A stretch of 34,819 bases of DNA from UBA917 sp964435085 (GCA_964435085.1 CAYSXQ010000009.1:1-34819), one strand, 5' to 3'; shown: positions 7,506 to 14,344, numbered from the stretch's first letter. The notes: a model not told the origin generated them from the sequence alone. A program made the numbers and translations.

Positions 7506-8056
7506 TGATAAGCAATATGAGATTAAGAGAGTTATACAAAAAAGAAATCGCCCCCAAGCTCGTTGCCGAATTTGGCTACAAGTCAGTTTTGGCTGTGCCT
7601 AAATTGCTCAAAGTCTCCATTAACGTTGGCGTTGGCAAGATGACCAAAGACAAGCAGTTCATTGAAAGCGTAGTCAAGGATCTCGAAACCATCTCCGGCC
7701 AGAAGCCAGTTCTTACTAAGGCGAAGAAGTCTATCTCTGCCTTTAAGGTTAGACAGGGCGAAGTCGTTGGTGTGGCTGTCACTTTGCGTGGCGAGAAGAT
7801 GTATGACTTTGTTGAGAAATTGGTTAATATCACTTTCCCTCGTGTCCGCGACTTCCGTGGTCTTACTCCTACTAGTGTCGACAAGACCGGTAATCTCAGT
7901 GTTGGCTTTAAAGATCATACCGCTTTTGCTGAAATTAAGTTAGAACAAGTTGAAAAGGTCCATGGTTTAGAAGTTAGTTTAAGTACTAATGCCCAGACTA
8001 GTGAAGAAGGCTTGGCCCTCTGGCGCGCTCTCGGCTTCCCATTTAAGAAAGATTAA
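7505..8056 (+). CDS. rplE: 50S ribosomal protein L5
   Basis: L5 binds 5S rRNA in the central protuberance. The 183-residue product contains LKVSINVGVGKMTKDK, LETISGQKPVLTKAKKSISAFKVRQG, VTLRGEKMYDFVEKLVNITFPRVRDFRG and the C-terminal STNAQTSEEGLALWRALGFPF, all standard. The ATG at 7505 overlaps the rplX stop by one base; ATG at 7517 (MRLRELYKKE) is an alternative start that fits family N-termini equally well. Confidence 0.96.
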   Translation: MISNMRLRELYKKEIAPKLVAEFGYKSVLAVPKLLKVSINVGVGKMTKDKQFIESVVKDLETISGQKPVLTKAKKSISAFKVRQGEVVGVAVTLRGEKMYDFVEKLVNITFPRVRDFRGLTPTSVDKTGNLSVGFKDHTAFAEIKLEQVEKVHGLEVSLSTNAQTSEEGLALWRALGFPFKKD

Positions 8057-8066
8057 TAAATTACAT

Positions 8067-8252
8067 ATGGCAAGAAAAGCATTAATTATCAAAGCTATCA
8101 GACCTCCTAAGTTCTCTACGAGAATTGTGCGTCGCTGTTGGCGTTGTGGTCGTAACCACGGTTTCATGAGAGATTTTGGTTTGTGCCGTATTTGTTTCCG
8201 CGAGTTAGCTAATAATGCTGATTTGCCAGGTATTAGAAAAGCCAGCTGGTAA
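8067..8252 (+). CDS. rpsN: 30S ribosomal protein S14, type Z (zinc-binding)
   Basis: S14 is a 30S head protein. The ATG at 8067 gives a 61-residue product, exactly the short zinc-dependent form: MARKALIIKAIRP, then CWRC (Cys24, Cys27) and CRIC (Cys40, Cys43), ending LPGIRKASW. A longer in-frame reading from 7989 overlaps rplE and is rejected, because the MARKA start and length match type Z. It lies ten bases after rplE. Confidence 0.96.
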   Translation: MARKALIIKAIRPPKFSTRIVRRCWRCGRNHGFMRDFGLCRICFRELANNADLPGIRKASW

Positions 8253-8270
8253 TTTATTGAAAACAATCGT

Positions 8271-8302
8271 CTACGAACATCGCTAATAAAGATAATTCGT
8301 AG
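8271..8302 (+). promoter_or_regulatory. Hairpin in the rpsN-rpsH spacer
   Basis: CTACGAA (8271-8277) pairs perfectly with TTCGTAG (8296-8302) around an 18-base loop, 21 bases before the rpsH start. In E. coli the S8 protein represses translation of its operon by binding an mRNA site near this junction. Whether this stem mimics the 16S S8 site cannot be decided by eye. Confidence 0.35.
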
Positions 8303-8323
8303 CAATATAATTTATAAATAATT

Positions 8324-8737
8324 ATGACAGATCCAATCGCAGACATGCTCACAAGAATTAGAAATGCCGCGGCCATCAAAAAGGCCGAGCTTGTCTTACC
8401 TATGAGCAAACTGAAATTACAAATTGCCAAAATCTTGCAAGAGACCCATTGGATTGAGAAAGTGGAGCAGGTTAAGATCGCAAGCACTAAGAATAAGAAC
8501 ATGATCTTCGATGAGCTTAAGCTTACTTTGAAGTACAAAGAAAATGGTGACAGTGTCATCACTTCTATTCAAAGAATCTCTAAGCCAAGTCGTCGCGTCT
8601 ATGTTACTAAGGATGAATTGCCACGCGTCTTAAATGGTATGGGTATTGCCATTGTTTCTACTTCTGAAGGCTTGATGACTAACAAAGAAGCAGGCAAGCG
8701 CAAGATCGGCGGCGAGTTGATTTGCGAAATTTATTAA
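8324..8737 (+). CDS. rpsH: 30S ribosomal protein S8
   Basis: S8 binds the central domain of 16S rRNA and is a translational repressor of the spc operon in E. coli. The 137-residue product has the N-terminal DPIADMLTRIRNAA and the C-terminal SKPSRRVYVTKDELPRVLNGMGIAIVSTSEGLMTNKEA, with a final GGELICEIY, all family hallmarks. It follows a 71-base spacer with a hairpin and precedes rplF by 17 bases. Confidence 0.97.
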   Translation: MTDPIADMLTRIRNAAAIKKAELVLPMSKLKLQIAKILQETHWIEKVEQVKIASTKNKNMIFDELKLTLKYKENGDSVITSIQRISKPSRRVYVTKDELPRVLNGMGIAIVSTSEGLMTNKEAGKRKIGGELICEIY

Positions 8738-8754
8738 TTTAATCATAAGATCAT

Positions 8755-9294
8755 ATGTCACGTTTAGGAAAATTACCAATTGCTATACCTAAGGGTACTA
8801 CCGTCTTGTTTGCAGGCGATCTTTTGACTGTTAAGGGCCCTAAGGGAACTTTGACTCAAGTTATTCCTACTGAAGTTAAGCTAGCTATTACTGAGGCTGA
8901 AATTGTTGTGACTGTGATCGACGCTGATGATAAGAAGCACCGCTCTCTGTGGGGTTTGATGCGTTCCCTTATCCGCAATATGGTTGAAGGTGTAAACAAG
9001 GGTTTTGAAAAGAAATTAGAAATCAATGGTGTCGGTTACAAAATGGCTGGTGCTGGCGACAAAGTGAACTTGAGTCTCGGTTTTTCTCATCCAGTTGTCT
9101 TTGATTTACCAAAGGGCGTTACTGCTGTTGTTGAAGGTAAGTTCATTACTATTTCCGGCTTTGATAAGCAGTTAGTAGGTGAGACAGCGGCTAGTATCCG
9201 CCGACTTAAGCCACCAGAGCCTTACAAGGGTAAGGGTATTAAATATGTTGACGAAGTCATCAGACGTAAGGCTGGTAAAACTTCAGCCAAATAA
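8755..9294 (+). CDS. rplF: 50S ribosomal protein L6
   Basis: L6 lies near the sarcin-ricin loop. The 179-residue product starts MSRLGKLPIAIPKGTTV, has VKGPKGTLTQ, a first repeat ending in LIRNMVEGVNKGFEKKLEINGVGYKM, and a second repeat with HPVVFDLPKGVTA and the C-terminal PPEPYKGKGIKYVDEVIRRKAGK. It is normal in length and position, 14 bases before rplR. Confidence 0.97.
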   Translation: MSRLGKLPIAIPKGTTVLFAGDLLTVKGPKGTLTQVIPTEVKLAITEAEIVVTVIDADDKKHRSLWGLMRSLIRNMVEGVNKGFEKKLEINGVGYKMAGAGDKVNLSLGFSHPVVFDLPKGVTAVVEGKFITISGFDKQLVGETAASIRRLKPPEPYKGKGIKYVDEVIRRKAGKTSAK

Positions 9295-9308
9295 TTTTAG
9301 ATAATTAT

Positions 9309-9662
9309 ATGAATCGAATCGCTAATCAAGGAAAAACTAAAGCTAGACGCGCCGCTCGTGTCCGATCTAAGATTTTTGGTACTGCCGCTCGTCCACGTTT
9401 GTCAGTTTTCAAGTCTAATCGTTACATTTACGCTCAGATCATTAATGATGAAACTGGCACAACTTTAGTTAGCGCTCATGCTAAGGAATTGACCGCTAAA
9501 CTAACTAAGACCGAAGCTTCCACTGAATTGGGCAAGAAGCTAGCTGCTAAGGCTCTGCTTGCCAAAATCAGTTCAGTTGTCTTTGATCGTGGCGCTAACT
9601 TGTATCACGGCCGTGTTAAGGCTTTGGCTGATGGCGCTCGTGAAGGTGGTTTAGAATTTTAA
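9309..9662 (+). CDS. rplR: 50S ribosomal protein L18
   Basis: L18 binds 5S rRNA with L5. The 117-residue product shows RRAARVRSKIFGTAARPRLSVFKSNRYIYAQIINDETG and the C-terminal FDRGANLYHGRVKALADGAREGGLEF, both diagnostic. Length is normal. It starts 14 bases after rplF and ends eight bases before rpsE. No Shine-Dalgarno is seen. Confidence 0.97.
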   Translation: MNRIANQGKTKARRAARVRSKIFGTAARPRLSVFKSNRYIYAQIINDETGTTLVSAHAKELTAKLTKTEASTELGKKLAAKALLAKISSVVFDRGANLYHGRVKALADGAREGGLEF

Positions 9663-9670
9663 TATATTAT

Positions 9671-10330
9671 ATGGATAATCAATCAGCTAAAAAACAAACT
9701 CCAGCTACCAGCGCTCCTGCTGGCTCTGCTCCAGCCGCCGGCAAGCGTTCTTTTGGCGGTGCTAACAAGGGCCAAGGTGGTTCTGCTTCTTACGGCAATA
9801 ACAATAACAAAGGCGGTGGTCGTGGTAATGGTCCACGTAAAGACTTCGCTCAAGACTCTGAGTTCGAACAAAAGATCATTGACCTTGCCCGTGTTACTCG
9901 TGTTATGGCCGGTGGTAAGAGAATGCGTTTCCGAGCTTGTGTCGCCATTGGTAATGGCAAAGGCAAGGTCGGTCTAGGACTCGCTAAGGGTGCTGACGTA
10001 ACTCTAGCTATCACCAAGGCTGTTAACCAAGCTAAGAAGCAAATGGTTGATGTACCTCTTGCTGATGGTACTATCCCTCACGAAATCCGCCAGAAGTTTG
10101 GCGCTTCCTTGATTCTTTTGAAGCCTGGTCGCAAAGGTCAGGGTATTATCTGTGGTAGCGTCGTCCGTATGATTGCTGAACTTGCCGGTATCCACAATAT
10201 CAGTAGCAAAATTCTTGGCACTAACAACAATGTTACCAATGCTAAGTGCGTCATGTTGGCTCTAGCTTCCTTGAAGACTCGTAAGCCAAAGGCTATCAAG
10301 ATTCCAGTTGCTGAAGTAGTCGCTGAATAA
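9671..10330 (+). CDS. rpsE: 30S ribosomal protein S5 with Gly/Asn-rich N-terminal extension
   Basis: S5 controls decoding accuracy and lines the mRNA entry channel. The S5 core begins near residue 60 (DSEFEQKIIDLARVTRVMAG) and includes GGKRMRFRACVAIGNGKGKVG, VPLADGTIPHEIRQKFGA, GQGIICGSVVRMIAELAGI and the C-terminal LASLKTRKP. The first 60 residues are a low-complexity Gly/Asn/Ala/Ser/Lys stretch not found in textbook S5 of about 165 residues. The next gene downstream is rplO: the L30 gene normally found between them is absent (23-base gap). Confidence 0.96.
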   Translation: MDNQSAKKQTPATSAPAGSAPAAGKRSFGGANKGQGGSASYGNNNNKGGGRGNGPRKDFAQDSEFEQKIIDLARVTRVMAGGKRMRFRACVAIGNGKGKVGLGLAKGADVTLAITKAVNQAKKQMVDVPLADGTIPHEIRQKFGASLILLKPGRKGQGIICGSVVRMIAELAGIHNISSKILGTNNNVTNAKCVMLALASLKTRKPKAIKIPVAEVVAE

Positions 10331-10353
10331 CTTTATTATAAAAAATCTATCAT

Positions 10354-10842
10354 ATGTCATTAACTCTAAGTAATCTAAGCCACTCTAAGTCTGCCAATCA
10401 CAAGCGCAAGCGCATTGGTCGTGGTAACGCTTCTGGTCACGGTACTTCCGCGACTCGTGGTATCAAGGGTCAGAAGGCTCGTTCCGGTGTCAGTGGTTTG
10501 AAGCGTCTCGGTATGAAGCAGATGCTTTTGCAGGTGCCAAAGACTCGTGGTTTCAAATCCCACTTCGGCAAGAAGCAGGTAGTTAATTTCACCGCTATCA
10601 ACTTGAAATTCAAGTCTGGTGAGTTAGTTAATCCTTTGTCTCTAGCTAAACATGGTCTCATTAAGAAAAACGGCGGTGAAGTCAAGATTCTTTCTAATGG
10701 TGAGCTTACTATCGATAAGCTAACTTTCTCCAAGGTTTTGATGAGTGCCAGTGCTGAAGCTGCAGTTCTTGCTAAGGGCGGTAAAGTTCCAGCTAAGAAA
10801 ATCATTCCTCAGAAGAAGAAATTGACCAAGAAAGTCAAGTAA
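10354..10842 (+). CDS. rplO: 50S ribosomal protein L15
   Basis: L15 is a late-assembling 50S protein. The 162-residue product has the basic N-terminal KRKRIGRGNASGHGTSATRGIKGQKARSG-type region and KRLGMKQMLLQVPKTRGF, followed by VNPLSLAKHGLI and VKILSNGELT in the globular C-terminal domain. It ends with a Lys-rich tail. It follows rpsE directly and precedes secY by 57 bases containing a tight hairpin. Confidence 0.96.
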   Translation: MSLTLSNLSHSKSANHKRKRIGRGNASGHGTSATRGIKGQKARSGVSGLKRLGMKQMLLQVPKTRGFKSHFGKKQVVNFTAINLKFKSGELVNPLSLAKHGLIKKNGGEVKILSNGELTIDKLTFSKVLMSASAEAAVLAKGGKVPAKKIIPQKKKLTKKVK

Positions 10843-10865
10843 GACGGGTATCTTTTTAAAACATC

Positions 10866-10883
10866 TTCCGCTTCCGAGCGGAA
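10866..10883 (+). promoter_or_regulatory. UNCG-loop hairpin before secY
   Basis: TTCCGCT (10866-10872) pairs perfectly with AGCGGAA (10877-10883) around a TCCG tetraloop, which fits the stable UNCG class. No T-run follows, so it is not an intrinsic terminator. It lies 16 bases before the secY ATG and could mark a processing or stability boundary between rplO and secY mRNA (inference). Confidence 0.45.
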
Positions 10884-10899
10884 TCTATTCCTAAAATAT

Positions 10900-12174
10900 A
10901 TGCCAAGTAAAATTGAGCAAATTCTCAAAGCTCGTGACCTACGTAACAATATTCTTTTTGTGCTGGCCATGCTAGCTTTTTTTCGTTTAATGGCGCACAT
11001 TCCTATTCCTGGTGTTAACGCCCAGGCCTTGACTGATTTCTTGGGTAATCCAGGTAATCAAGTCTTTGGTTTGCTTAGCCTTTTCTCTGGTGGTGGTATG
11101 GAGAAGATGTCCATTGTTACTATGGGCGTTGCTCCTTACATCACTTCCTCTATCATCTTTCAGTTGCTCGGTATGATCGTGCCAAAGTTTGAAGAAATGA
11201 ACAAGGAAGAGTCTGGTCGCGCTAAGATTAACCAATGGACTCGCTGGCTAACTGTGCCGATTGCTATGTTGCAATCTTACAGTGTCATCTTGCTCTTGCA
11301 ACGTTCTTCTTCAGCTATTTTTGGCGATATTTCTTTCTTTGGTATTTTGGTTAATGTTATGACTATCACTGCCGGCACTCTTATTTTGATGTGGATCGGT
11401 GAGCTTATCAGTGAAAAGAAGATCGGCAACGGTATCTCTATTATGATCTTCGCTGGCATTATCTCTGGCTTAGTTTCTACTGCTGCTCAATTGGTCGGCA
11501 CCTATGATCCGTCAATGATCTTTACTCTAATTGCCTTTGTTGTTGCTATTATCGCTACTGTTATCGGCGTTGTCATTGTTAATGAAGGTCAACGTAACAT
11601 TCCTGTGCAGTATGCTCGTCAAATCCGCGGCTCTAGAGCAGGTGATTCTAGCAGCCTACCACTTCGTGTTAACATGGCTGGTGTTATGCCAATCATCTTT
11701 GCTGTTAGTATTATTACTCTGCCCCAGATGATTGCTCAATTTTTCACTAAGGCTCAGTCTCCTTGGCTTCAGCAAGCTGCTGAATTTGTTATCAAATGGT
11801 CTAATCACGGCTTAATTTACGGCTTCGGTTACTTTATTCTAGTCTTTGGCTTTACTTACTTCTACACCGAGATTGTTTTCCATCCTAAGCGCATTGCTGA
11901 GAATCTACAAAATCAAGGTGGTTTCATTCCGGGTATTCGTCCAGGTCGTCACACTACTGAGTATTTGACCGATACCGTTCACAAGGTCATCTTCGGTGGC
12001 GCTCTCTTCCTTGCTACTATTGCTGTCTTACCAATGATTGTCCGTGTCTTCTCTGGCAATATCCCTATGCTCACTATTGGTGGTACTAGTATCTTAATCG
12101 TCGTCAGCGTCGTCATCGAAAGCATTAAGCAGATCGAGGCTCAGTTGTCTATGAGAGAGTACGATACCATGTAA
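10900..12174 (+). CDS. secY: Preprotein translocase subunit SecY
   Basis: SecY is the channel of the Sec translocon in the inner membrane. The 424-residue product has the expected ten hydrophobic segments, the first at about residues 17-36 (ILFVLAMLAFFRLMAHIPIPG). It has the plug region with FSGGGMEKMSIVTMGVAPYI, the cytoplasmic loop NEGQRNIPVQYARQIRG between helices 6 and 7, and the C-terminal cytosolic region near IRPGRHTTEYL with a final EAQLSMREYDTM. Length is normal. It is the last gene of the ribosomal transcript; a strong terminator follows 23 bases after the stop. Confidence 0.97.
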   Translation: MPSKIEQILKARDLRNNILFVLAMLAFFRLMAHIPIPGVNAQALTDFLGNPGNQVFGLLSLFSGGGMEKMSIVTMGVAPYITSSIIFQLLGMIVPKFEEMNKEESGRAKINQWTRWLTVPIAMLQSYSVILLLQRSSSAIFGDISFFGILVNVMTITAGTLILMWIGELISEKKIGNGISIMIFAGIISGLVSTAAQLVGTYDPSMIFTLIAFVVAIIATVIGVVIVNEGQRNIPVQYARQIRGSRAGDSSSLPLRVNMAGVMPIIFAVSIITLPQMIAQFFTKAQSPWLQQAAEFVIKWSNHGLIYGFGYFILVFGFTYFYTEIVFHPKRIAENLQNQGGFIPGIRPGRHTTEYLTDTVHKVIFGGALFLATIAVLPMIVRVFSGNIPMLTIGGTSILIVVSVVIESIKQIEAQLSMREYDTM

Positions 12175-12197
12175 AGTATAGAAATATATAAAGATAA

Positions 12198-12223
12198 AAA
12201 GTCGCAGTCTATGCGACTTTTTT
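12198..12223 (+). terminator. Intrinsic terminator after secY
   Basis: AAAGTCGCA (12198-12206), loop GTCTA, TGCGACTTT (12212-12220), followed by T-rich sequence. This is a perfect nine-pair stem and marks the end of the ribosomal-protein/secY transcript. Confidence 0.9.
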
Positions 12224-12255
12224 GTTTAAAATAAGCCAATTAAAATGACACAACA

Positions 12256-12284
12256 TTGACAAAAACATAAAACTATGCTATATT
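12256..12284 (+). promoter_or_regulatory. Near-consensus sigma70-type promoter for the 12413 gene
   Basis: The -35 box TTGACA (12256-12261) is a full consensus match. A 17-base spacer leads to the -10 box TATATT (12279-12284). Predicted start of transcription is near 12291, giving a leader of about 120 bases. It is one of the strongest-looking promoters in the window, directly behind the secY terminator. Confidence 0.85.
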
Positions 12285-12296
12285 CCACAAAATAAG

Positions 12297-12404
12297 CTCT
12301 TTAAAAAAGGTTAAAGGTCATAGCCATAAGCTGATGAATATTCGTCATTTTCTGGCTATGACCACTTTAATTTAAGGTCATGGCGTTAAAATAACCAAAA
12401 GGAG
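12297..12404 (+). promoter_or_regulatory. Structured 5' leader with three competing arms (candidate RNA switch)
   Basis: Arm 1 GGTCATAGCCA (12316-12326) pairs perfectly over 11 bases with arm 2 TGGCTATGACC (12353-12363). Arm 3 GGTCATGGC (12376-12384) is a near copy of arm 1 and pairs over nine bases with arm 2, with one G-U. Arms 1 and 3 therefore compete for arm 2. A further small stem forms inside the first loop (TGATGAA with TTCGTCA-like sequence). CTCTTT at 12297-12302 can pair with the Shine-Dalgarno AAGGAG (12399-12404). I do not recognise a known riboswitch class. Confidence 0.6.
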
Positions 12405-12412
12405 TTTTACAT

Positions 12413-12913
12413 ATGGTAAGTAGTATCGACGATAAGCTAGATGAACTAGCTGCAGAAAATTCTAAAAATGAAGCTCTTTATCCTGAGCTTGCTAATGCTT
12501 CAATTGATTATTGTTTGCATCAACAATCCGGATATTCCGTGCTCTCTATGAACCTGTCTGCTCAGAGTCAGGACATAGAGACTGATAATTACTTGGGCAT
12601 GGTTCTAGACCTAGTTCTTGCTCAAGGTCCGCTCTACCTTCAACTGTCTAAGACTTTTACTCAAGGTCTTGACCTAGCTGATAAGTATAAGATAGTTCTT
12701 ACTAAAAATACTGATCTGAGTGGCAAAGAGCTGCTACAATTAGAAGGTCTCGCTTACGATTCAGAACATTGGCATGAAATTATAACTCTCCTGAGTTATA
12801 AATTCTCCAGTGAAGACCTCTTGCTTATGGGTCTATTGTCGCATTTAGTTGATAATGATCCGCCTTTTGTTGACGATAGTTCTGACTACCATGATTGGGA
12901 CGACGAAATTTAA
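12413..12913 (+). CDS. Acidic orphan protein of unknown function, strongly expressed layout
   Basis: I do not recognise this 166-residue protein. It is acidic, soluble (no signal peptide or membrane segment), rich in Leu, Asp, Glu and Ser, and ends in an Asp-rich tail (DDSSDYHDWDDEI). A helical middle section carries GMVLDLVLAQGPLYLQL and LLLMGLLSHLV. It is a single-gene unit with a consensus promoter, a 120-base structured leader, a Shine-Dalgarno (GGAG 12401-12404, eight bases from ATG) and its own terminator. Such a layout suggests high or controlled expression. It sits between secY and adk, two genes that are adjacent in most bacteria. Coding status is supported by the ribosome binding site and flanking signals. 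Confidence 0.8.
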   Translation: MVSSIDDKLDELAAENSKNEALYPELANASIDYCLHQQSGYSVLSMNLSAQSQDIETDNYLGMVLDLVLAQGPLYLQLSKTFTQGLDLADKYKIVLTKNTDLSGKELLQLEGLAYDSEHWHEIITLLSYKFSSEDLLLMGLLSHLVDNDPPFVDDSSDYHDWDDEI

Positions 12914-12927
12914 GTCCAAAAGAACAC

Positions 12928-12963
12928 AAATCCTGCTTTTTTAAATAAAGCAGGATTTTTTAT
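12928..12963 (+). terminator. Intrinsic terminator after the 12413 gene
   Basis: AAATCCTGCTTT (12928-12939) pairs with AAAGCAGGATTT (12947-12958), seven-base loop, then a T-rich tail. It is a perfect 12-pair stem. Confidence 0.9.
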
Positions 12964-12980
12964 TTACTAAAAACTTTCCC

Positions 12981-13006
12981 CGCCCCAATCGGGTGCGCTT
13001 CGGGCG
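12981..13006. repeat. GC-rich intergenic palindrome
   Basis: CGCCC (12981-12985) and GGGCG (13002-13006) frame a GC-rich segment containing GTGCGCTTCGGG. Its composition differs sharply from the AT-rich spacer around it and resembles other dispersed palindromes in this window (15531, 23421). Assignment as a repeat rests on likeness only. Confidence 0.35.
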
Positions 13007-13021
13007 TATATATTCTTCAGT

Positions 13022-13067
13022 TTGTCTATTTCTCTCAATTAAACTATACTTAGTTTGTGTAACTAAG
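13022..13067 (+). promoter_or_regulatory. Promoter with inverted repeat over the start site, for the 13076 gene
   Basis: The -35 box TTGTCT (13022-13027), a 17-base spacer and the -10 box TATACT (13045-13050) form a good promoter. A perfect inverted repeat CTTAGTT (13049-13055), spacer TGTGT, AACTAAG (13061-13067) covers the -10 edge and the predicted start of transcription (near 13057). That position is typical of a repressor operator, or it could form a hairpin at the 5' end of the mRNA. Confidence 0.6.
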
Positions 13068-13075
13068 CTAAATCT

Positions 13076-13591
13076 ATGTCCATCTTTGGCGCTCTCTTTT
13101 CTGGCAACTCTTCATCTGACCAAGAAAAGACTACTTATTTTGAAAAATACAAAAAATATAACAACAAGGATATTAAAAAAATCTCCAAGCGCTTTGATAA
13201 ATACGACAAGAAAAAATTCCAGTCCACTATGGCTAAGCACGAGCTGCCTGTTGGCAAATTCATTCGTGGTCAGGAAATACTCGACAGTATTTATGAGGAT
13301 CATGGTTTTCGTTTCAAGCGTGAAGTTAAAGACACTTTAACTGACAAGATCGATAATGCTGCTGCTGAACGTCTCAAGTCGCGTAATCTAGCTTTGCATC
13401 GTTTTGAGGAGTTGCGGGCAGCTGATCGCGAGGCTGCGCATAGTTCAGACTACCATCATGTTGAGACTGATCGTACTCATGATCATGCCAAGACTTCTTT
13501 CTTTCAGCCCGGCTCTTCTGAGCCAAATAAAACCGATATTAACCATGACACTCCTACTCACAGTCCTGGCATCTTTAACAAAGGTCTCTAA
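13076..13591 (+). CDS. Hydrophilic protein of unknown function
   Basis: Unrecognised 171-residue protein. The first 60 residues are Lys/Asp/Tyr-rich (repeats of the type KYKKYNNKDIKKISKRFDKYDKKK). A middle part with GKFIRGQEILDSIYEDHGF may form a small helical domain with ERLKSRNLALHRFEELRAADREAA. The C-terminal 45 residues are His/Asp/Thr/Pro-rich and look disordered. There is no signal peptide or membrane segment. The ATG has no Shine-Dalgarno and lies about 19 bases from the predicted transcription start. It ends eight bases before adk, so it probably shares the adk transcript. Confidence 0.7.
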   Translation: MSIFGALFSGNSSSDQEKTTYFEKYKKYNNKDIKKISKRFDKYDKKKFQSTMAKHELPVGKFIRGQEILDSIYEDHGFRFKREVKDTLTDKIDNAAAERLKSRNLALHRFEELRAADREAAHSSDYHHVETDRTHDHAKTSFFQPGSSEPNKTDINHDTPTHSPGIFNKGL

Positions 13592-13599
13592 TTAATCTT

Positions 13600-14256
13600 A
13601 TGTCTCGTTTTATCTTAATCTTCGTCGGTCCGCCCGGCTCAGGCAAGGGGACTCAATCGGATATGCTTGGTAATAAATTGGCTTGGCCGGTTATCTCAAC
13701 TGGTGAATTGCTGCGTTGGCATTTACATCATCAAACTGATCTCGGTAAACGCGCTAAGAAATACATGGACGCTGGCAAATTAGTGCCGGACAAAGTCGTC
13801 GAAGAATTAGTCGAACACCGTTTGGCTAAACCTGATACTAAGCAAGGCGTGATTTTTGACGGCTTCCCTCGTGATGCTAAGCAGCTTACTAAACTCTTCA
13901 CAATTTTAAAAAAAACCGATCAAGTCTGGGTTGTAGAAATCAAAGTCACTGACAAGGAAGTAATTAACCGATTGGTTGGTAGGCGAGTCTGTGACTGTGG
14001 CGCTAGTTACCATTTGGTGTATAAGCCATCCAAGAAACCAGGCATCTGTGACCTCTGTGGCAAGAAGACCTACCTGCGTGATGATGACCGACCAAAGGTC
14101 ATCCACGAGCGCCTCAAGTCCTACAAAGCCTCGGCTCGACCATTATTGACCTATGGCAAGGATAATGATAAGTTATTAGCCTTTGACGGCAATCAATCCA
14201 TTAAGGCAGTAAAAGCCGAAATCTGGCAGGCTGTTAAGAAATTAGTTAAAAAGTAA
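13600..14256 (+). CDS. adk: Adenylate kinase with zinc-type lid
   Basis: Converts ATP + AMP to two ADP in the cytoplasm. The 218-residue protein has the P-loop GPPGSGKGT (residues 10-18), STGELLRW in the AMP-binding part, the motif FDGFPRDAKQ (around 86-95) and a lid of the long type with cysteines 131, 133, 150 and 153. In the usual zinc lid the first pair is CxxC; here it is CDCG, a CxC, one residue shorter. The C-terminal RLKSYKASARPLLTY fits. The gene lies in a run of genes with map behind it; in most bacteria secY precedes adk directly, but here two orphan genes intervene. Confidence 0.95.
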   Translation: MSRFILIFVGPPGSGKGTQSDMLGNKLAWPVISTGELLRWHLHHQTDLGKRAKKYMDAGKLVPDKVVEELVEHRLAKPDTKQGVIFDGFPRDAKQLTKLFTILKKTDQVWVVEIKVTDKEVINRLVGRRVCDCGASYHLVYKPSKKPGICDLCGKKTYLRDDDRPKVIHERLKSYKASARPLLTYGKDNDKLLAFDGNQSIKAVKAEIWQAVKKLVKK

Positions 14257-14299
14257 AAAGACAGCATTATTCAGGAAAATTACTCTCTTTTTACTTTTT
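14248..14299. repeat. 13-bp inverted repeat overlapping the adk stop codon
   Basis: AAAAAGTAAAAAG (14248-14260) is perfectly complementary to CTTTTTACTTTTT (14287-14299). The left arm contains the adk stop codon. It belongs to a visible family of AAAGT-unit inverted repeats behind genes in this window (also 15562 and 20995). Confidence 0.6.
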
Positions 14300-14344
14300 A
14301 GATTTTACCTTTTACTTAATTTCCCTATTTTTAATGACACTCTC

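Noticed and set aside
7989..8252. Longer reading of the S14 gene (87 codons)
   Set aside because: It overlaps rplE, and the 61-residue start at 8067 matches the type Z family exactly.
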